From NCBI GenBank assembly GCA_014905825.1, contig JACGCN010000002.1, forward strand, positions 1,240,001 to 1,304,000: 64,000 nucleotides of DNA, written 5' to 3'. The position numbers and the translations under genes were made by a program. The notes under the pieces were generated by a model that searched no databases, had not been told where the DNA came from, and saw only the letters and a program-made list of their open reading frames with translations. The DNA comes from Lyophyllum atratum. Its lineage: Eukaryota; Basidiomycota; Agaricomycetes; Agaricales; Lyophyllaceae. Within the stretch, counting starts at the first letter, position 1. Each line of letters starts with the position of its first letter. This document shows, piece after piece, positions 58,578-64,000 of this stretch.

Positions 58578-59011
58578 TGGCGCGTCCTGGACGGTGATTG
58601 GAATATGATCGATGTCACATATGTACATATAGCTGCCTCCGTCGTCGTTGTCTCTTGTACTATACAATTTTTTATTATCACCTGCACTCTTCATGGGAAT
58701 AAAAACATCATTAATCACCAGAATCAAGTCTGCCTAATTTTGCTGAACGAACTCCTTGGGAATGCGTAGAGTCGGTCGGTATGCATTGTGGATGACGCAG
58801 CCGACAGATAATGGACAGAACCATACAAAGATTCACCGGATCGATAATAGGAAAAAAGTTCATTGAGATAAATCCGGAGCGCACGTGGAAGGAACGCGAG
58901 GCAAGGTATCGCGTCGAAATCCCGAACACGATGCAATCGATATACAGGTACACGGCTACACCGCTCAGGAAGTACTGATCACCGGACCCCACCACCACCT
59001 TGCTTTGCCGT
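58578..59011. other. convergent spacer, nothing recognised
   Basis: About 430 bases between stops of the DUF6593 gene and the AhpD-like gene. Minus frame 58711-58998 shows no signature. Confidence 0.45.
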
Positions 59012-60348
59012 TTACAATTTCATCTTAACCTCAGCCTCCTGTTCTTCTGATGAAACAACATCCAGAATCTCGTCCACGGTACGCAGTACCCACTCGGTCC
59101 CCTCATCGCTCGCAAGCCACGCGTCTTCTGCGGATATGCCCTCCTGGTACCGGGCCTTGAGCAGCCCAAACGTGTGACTCACGAGCTGGGGCCCCACTCT
59201 GCCTTCTGCGCGCAGTGTCGCGATGCCCACCACGGATCCTAGTGCGCGGCTGAGGTTGCCTTGATCGGGATCATCGAGGCTGCTGTCATCAGCGAACGCC
59301 TTCGTTCCCCCAGGCAGCGGGGCAAGCACCGAGCCATAGCTCTGGATAATGAAAGCTGCAATGCAACGAGGACACTACATGAGCACGAGATCTTTGCAAA
59401 TACAGAACCCAGATCAGAGAGCGTGTGCATCAGATAAGTGGCACGATGAGTCGCCGAGTCAGATCGGCCGATGGGGGCAGGCATTTTGAGCACATCACCC
59501 CCCACGCCAGGACTGGAGAAAAAGTGTCAAGGGGAGGGGAACGTGTTACGCACATATGAAATCTGGGTGATAAGCCCCAAGTTTGTCGTGCAGTTTATCT
59601 GCATGAGGCGCATAGATCGAGTTCCACAATGCCTGGCCCCGCACAATTGTCGATTCGATGTTCCCGGGTGTGGCGAGCCTGCAACACGGGGTTCGGAACA
59701 TTTGCAAGTCAGAAGCCCATAAAATCATTTTTCATAGAACGCAAGGGGCGCCGAGGAAGCCTTCGGTTGGGAAATGAAAGATTTCATTCGCACCTGCGAG
59801 ATTGATGCCTCAGGGACTTCTTTACGTCGTCATCGAGCGCTTCGTGCAGCGCCGCAAGGGAAAGAATGACCTGTAAGGCCCGGTCTAAGCCCAACACGTT
59901 GACATGATAACATGGAAGGACGGGGCTAGCCCGCTGAAAGGAGGTGATCGCTCACTCGAGGTACGCCCACGAAGATGGCGCTCTTTAGAGCTGACTCCCG
60001 CATAAGAGCAGCTTTGTTTACGGCGTTGGCCACGTTGGCGCGAGAACCGGATTCATTTGTATTGGGATTGGTCACGAAATGGTACAGATGACCCAGGGAC
60101 GCTGGTCGATTGGCACTGAGAAGGGTGCATGTCTGTGAGGATCGGATCAGGTTGAGAAGGTATGCATGTGCAAGCATTAGAGTTCACACCGTCAGCACCA
60201 GCCAACCTGTTTCCGCATTCTTAAGCTTTGCATCGCGAGATGTACGGGCAAAGAGATTCTGCAGTTTAGAGAGACGAGGGCCGGGTAGCACATTTGGATT
60301 GCGCAGCGTCAGCAGCTGCTTGATCGACGGGGGAAGTGACTTGACCAT
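59012..60348 (-). CDS. AhpD-like (carboxymuconolactone decarboxylase fold) protein
   Basis: Start MVKSLPPSIKQLLTLRNPNV (60348). Exons join TGWLVLTTCTLLSANRPASL, ALMRESALKSAIFVGVPRVI and LSLAALHEALDDDVKKSLRH, then NIESTIVRGQALWNSIYAPH, AYHPDFISFIIQSYGSVLAP and LVSHTFGLLKARYQEGISAE, ending VKMKL. The helical repeat KSAIFVGVPRVILSLAALHE is the pattern of the AhpD/CMD fold. The paired cysteines of true AhpD are not seen, so the activity is doubtful. An intron of about 195 bases precedes SFIIQSYGS. Role uncertain; some fungal relatives are peroxisomal or mitochondrial. Confidence 0.7.
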
Positions 60349-60773
60349 TGTCGAGTTCGCTGTGGGTGTCGGGAACAAGCGACATTCACGGTCCGCGAGA
60401 AAAGGCCAAAACGTACCCGCGAAGGTTGTGTATACCTGCCTATTCTGAGACTGCCTTCAACATCAACCGTTGCCACCTCGCGGACTTGGGAGAAGGAAGA
60501 TTTGTACTATTTGCATTTGCTCATCACTACACATCAAGGACATTTAAATTCTAGTAGCCAGTACAAGCAATGGTATCCAAGCAGTGGTCAAGAGCGAACG
60601 GCCGCCAAACGCCCGCTCAGTGGGCTGCGGGTTAGAAGAGTATGAGAAACAACCAGGATAATGTGGATGACGGGTATCGAGTTAAAATGCACAGATCCAA
60701 GTAATGACGCGATAAATCAGCGCGATGAAGCGGGGAACCCTAGGCAGTACACAGATAAGAGAAGCTCCTCCAC
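60349..60773. other. spacer, nothing recognised
   Basis: About 425 bases between the AhpD-like start and the GH128 stop; both are minus-strand genes. No feature was seen. Confidence 0.45.
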
Positions 60774-62110
60774 CTAGTTAATGTACATGTAGCCAAGGTC
60801 AGTGGGCCTGCCGTCGTTACCCAACAGCTGGTTAAGGGGGTTGACGTTGCCCATGTCATACATGGCACCTGGAGTAGGTTTAGATAGATGAAATTAATGT
60901 GAGGAAAAATGCGAACGAACCGAAGGCGAAGTAGTGCTTAAGCCAGGGAGTCTCGTCCATGAACTTCTTCGTCTTGCTCATGAAGTTGAATACGTCATCT
61001 TTGGAGCATTGCTTTCCTCCACCGAAGTTCTACAGGAGACTCATTAGAACTGCTGATAAACGAGTTTCGAAACTTGACACACCTGGCAGGCGTACTCAGT
61101 GGGCCAGATGGGAAGGTTGAAAGTGTTGTGCATGTCAATTAGGTAGTTAATCATAGCCTGGGGATCAGTGCCGTAGAAGTGGAGAGCAACGCCATCGGCC
61201 TGAGAACATGTTATAGTTGAGAACCAGAGTAACATGAAGAACAACGTACAGTGCAGCCTTTGCAAGCGCCGAAGAAGTCCTGGAGCCATTTCTTGCCAGA
61301 GGGAGCGTTAGTGCAAGCCGGGGAGATAAGACTGTAACCCTGCGCCTTCAGGGGCTGGATGTACTGTTGCCACAGCTGTGCGCCACGCTGGGGTGTCATA
61401 TCGGACTGACCCTGTTGGTTCGGCCTTACTTGCCATCAGTCAAGTGGAGTTATCCAGGGATTGAGGAACTCACTCGTTGAAGCCGAACACGGTGTGGGCG
61501 TATCCTTTCACGACCAAGCGCTTGAAGTCTGTAGCCTGCTTCTCACCCCAGAACATGGGAATAGGTTCGAAACCGAGCTTCTTGGCAGCAGAGGGAATCC
61601 AAGGACTCCAAGTGTAGATACTGCGAACGTCGATGATTAGAGAGGATTAGCTGGTCGATAGGAACATGCATACGGAGAGACTTTGCCAGTCTTGAAATTG
61701 GCAAGAGCCTTGTCATCATCTTGAGGCCAGGCGAGACCAACCTTACCAACACCACCGTCGGAACCAGTGTTGCCACCGCCGTTGGTGGGGGGTGGAGGGT
61801 TGGAGGAAGTGGTAGGAGCCGGGGGTTTGGTGGTAGCAGGCTTGGTGGTAGCAGGCTTGGTGGTAACGGGGGCAGGAGCCGTGGTTGGGGCGACGGTAGG
61901 CTTGACAACGGTCGAAGATACACGGGGCCTGCAGCGCTTGGGGTTGGCCGCACGCTTTTTCTTGGCAAGGCCAGCGTGTGCGTGAGCGGGGGAACGACCG
62001 ACGTGGTGGGTGTCCACAGTGAGAGCAGTCACAGGGGTGGCACCATAGGAGCAGGCAAGTATTGCGAGCGAGGAGACAGCGAGGAGGTTGAGGAGTTTTG
62101 TGACGGCCAT
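60774..62110 (-). CDS. secreted GH128 beta-1,3-glucanase (Asl1-like)
   Basis: Extracellular or wall-bound glucan hydrolase. The N-terminus MAVTKLLNLLAVSSLAILAC is a signal peptide, followed by a Ser/Thr/Pro linker with TKPATTKPATTKPPAPTTSS. The catalytic domain reads GLAWPQDDDKALANFKTGKV, IYTWSPWIPSAAKKLGFEPI, MFWGEKQATDF, HTVFGFNEPNQQGQSDM (catalytic acid/base Glu in FNEPN), GYSLISPACTN, WLQDFFGACKGC, ADGVALHFYGTDPQAMINYL, FNLPIWPTEYAC (nucleophile Glu in PTEYAC), ending GYMYIN. Five or six exons, all with GT...AG ends and in frame. Confidence 0.9.
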
Positions 62111-62671
62111 CTTATGATAATGTCGTGAATGAGCGGGCAGTAAATGAATGTAGGTTGGCCGGGGCCCAACGTCGAGGATGGTGGAGGAAGAGAAAACTTT
62201 GGAATGTTGACATTTTGCCGGACTTTCTTTTAACGGGCGGTTCTTGCCGGCATCAACGCACGGACCGTTCTGCCAAGCTCAGTAGCGCGCCATCAATGTA
62301 CCCTGTTGACAGTGACACTTGCTCGTCGCTAGTACCAGTATTTCCCAGTATTCAGCGGTGCTCGACGCGTTTTCTCGTGTCTGCACTGCGCTGCTCCCCT
62401 TGCAAAGGCCATGCACGGTATTTGCAGGGCCACGTACGCAGAATAAGTGGTGGCGAACTATTGTTGGGGCGCCATGGCGACGTCGAACACAGTTTCCTAA
62501 TGCGGACAGCCCAAAGGGGCATAGTTTGGTGATGTTTGGATACATAAGAAAGAGCTGGCATTGGAGATCTGGTTTTTCTTGACCTCCAAGTTTGACACGA
62601 AGAAACCGGTTCAACAAGTTCAGCCCACGTTCATCAACCACAAAACTCTCACCAGCTCACCCCCGCTCATA
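62111..62671. other. divergent promoter spacer
   Basis: About 560 bases between the GH128 start (minus) and the RRM gene start (plus). No further coding unit seen; the short frames here have no context. Confidence 0.5.
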
Positions 62672-63851
62672 ATGTCTGACGCCCCAGCCGCCCCTGTCAT
62701 CGAAAACGGCGCGCCTCCAGTTACGCAAGACAAGCCCGAAGAAGCTCCTGGCTTCAAGGTACATCTTTTTCTTCTCTTCCCCTTGCCCCACAGCGCTCAA
62801 CGTCTTTGTCCAGGTCTTTGCAGGCAATCTTGCGTACTCCACCACGGATGAAGGGCTGAAGGCTTTCTTTGCGCCCGTTCAGAGCGACATGTACGTGGCA
62901 ACCTTGCACAGCCTTCCATCACTTACTCATATCATTTCTTCTACTTTCCCCAGCCTTTCGGCACAGGTTATCCTCCGTGGCACTCGCTCCGCTGGATATG
63001 GATTCGTCGCTCTGGCCACCGCAGAGTCCGCTCAAAAGGCCGTCGAGGCCCTTGACAAGCAGGAGCTCGATGGTCGTCAGGTAATCGTCGAGGTTGCCAA
63101 ACCCTCCGAGCAGAAAGACAAGGAGAAGAAGGAGAAGAAGGCCAAGAGGAGACCCGGCAGGCGTGGCAGCAAGGCTGTTCCCGGCGAGATCTCAGAGGCT
63201 GAGGCCAACGGCGAGCCTGCAAAGGCAGATGACGCTGTTGCTGCTGCTCCTGGCACTGACGAAGCCGCCAAGCCCAAGAAGAAGAAGAAGAAGGCTGCTG
63301 TAAGTCCCTTAATCATATAAGCTCGCTGATCTCATCTCATCCAATTCTGTTGTGATCAGCGCAAGCCCAAAGTCAAGGCCGAGGGCGAGACTTCCGACAC
63401 TGGTGCCGCCGCTCCCACAGGCGAGACCGATGCTGCCGCCAGTGCCGAAGGTGCTGCTAAGAAGGCACCCCGCGCTCGCAAGCCCAAGGCTCCTCGCACT
63501 CCCCGTCCGGCCGGTGAAGACCCCGTCGGCGAGCCATCCAAGACCATGCTCTTCGTCGCCAACCTCGGCTTCAACATTGACGATGCTGGCCTTTCTGCCC
63601 TGTTCACCGAAGCTGGCATCGCTGTCAACTCTGCTCGCATTGTCCGTAGGCGCTGGGGTCAACCCAGGAAGAGCAAGGGCTATGGCTTCGTCGACGTTGG
63701 CGGCGAGGAAGAGCAGAAAAAGGCAATTGCTGCTCTTGAAGGCAAGGACGTTGGTGGAAGGACCATCGCCGTCAAGGTTGCTGTCAATGCCCCTCACGAT
63801 GAGGAAGCTTCCGTCGAGGACGCCGCCCCTGCTGTTGCCGCTGCTACCTAA
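62672..63851 (+). CDS. nucleic-acid-binding protein with two RRMs
   Basis: Start MSDAPAAPVIENGAPP; first exon 62672-62758, with two more short introns before the long exons and a last intron before RKPKVKAE. RRM1: VFAGNLAYSTTDEGLKAFF (RNP2) and RSAGYGFVALATA (RNP1); RRM2: MLFVANLGFNIDDAGLSALF (RNP2) and KSKGYGFVDVGG (RNP1). They are joined by a Lys/Ala/Glu-rich linker with KKEKKAKRRPGRR and KKKKKKA tracts that suggest nuclear or nucleolar location. Resembles yeast and fission-yeast two-RRM proteins of the Rnp24 type, but orthology is not proved. No frame corrections. The gene ends about 150 bases before the window edge. Confidence 0.9.
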
Positions 63852-64000
63852 TACATGACCTGTTACGCCTTGCCCCTCTTATGCTCATGTTACGAAATCG
63901 CTGTATAGTGAACCGTGTTTTTCAAAGTACTTTCGATTACCACCTTTCACTAGTCTACGCTCTGGTGTCGTCTGTCGTATAGTTCTGAATAGCCTGGTTG

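Noticed and set aside
1..64000. tRNA genes, transposons, CRISPR or phage features
   Set aside because: No T-loop signature (GGTTCGANNCC type), terminal repeat, reverse transcriptase or transposase frame, or spaced repeat array was seen.

Overview
This window is nuclear DNA of a basidiomycete fungus, most likely an Agaricomycete and possibly a Rhizoctonia/Ceratobasidium-type species (the genus is inference). The reasons are dense genes on both strands, frequent introns of about 45-75 bases with GT...AG ends, and families typical of Agaricomycetes: DUF6699, DUF6593, RBR ligases with an extended N-terminus, TKL-like kinases, TPR-CHAT proteins and GH128. No transposon, CRISPR array, phage, tRNA or rRNA gene was recognised. 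About 36 protein genes and one probable structured RNA can be supported.

Left part (0-22 kb) is mostly housekeeping: TRAPP subunit Trs20, a mitochondrial rhomboid protease, the microtubule rescue factor CLASP/Stu1, an RBR ubiquitin ligase with a putative cysteine-protease-like N-terminus, a SelW-like thioredoxin-fold protein, Pch2/TRIP13, a mitochondrial PPR protein that overlaps a small membrane-protein gene by ATGA, a structured RNA candidate followed by a telomere-like motif, SmG, an RGG protein and the ERMES subunit Mdm10.

Middle (22-38 kb): an unrecognised gene, a MLKL-like predicted pseudokinase, Pkr1, GINS Psf3, a small mitochondrial protein, TFIIIC subunit Tfc1/GTF3C5 and ribosomal eL29. 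Then comes the most accessory-looking block: a TPR-CHAT (caspase-like) protease gene with two paralogous ~300-residue genes of unrecognised family on either side, plus a DUF6699 gene. This is the best candidate here for an undescribed protease/partner system.

Right part (38-64 kb): isopropylmalate isomerase Leu1, a disordered protein, GH125 mannosidase, a C2/PxxP ingression protein (Fic1/Inn1-like), a small membrane protein, a WD40 protein, a secreted M28 aminopeptidase, mitochondrial uL11, a DUF6593 protein, an AhpD-like protein, a secreted GH128 glucanase and a two-RRM RNA-binding protein.

A caution applies to the whole annotation. Many otherwise well-conserved genes need single-base frame corrections, mostly one extra base and often not in homopolymers, while many others are perfectly open. 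This looks like residual sequencing error rather than gene decay, so broken frames are reported as such and not called pseudogenes. Coordinates give the start codon to the stop codon; exon limits are given where the splice sites could be read.
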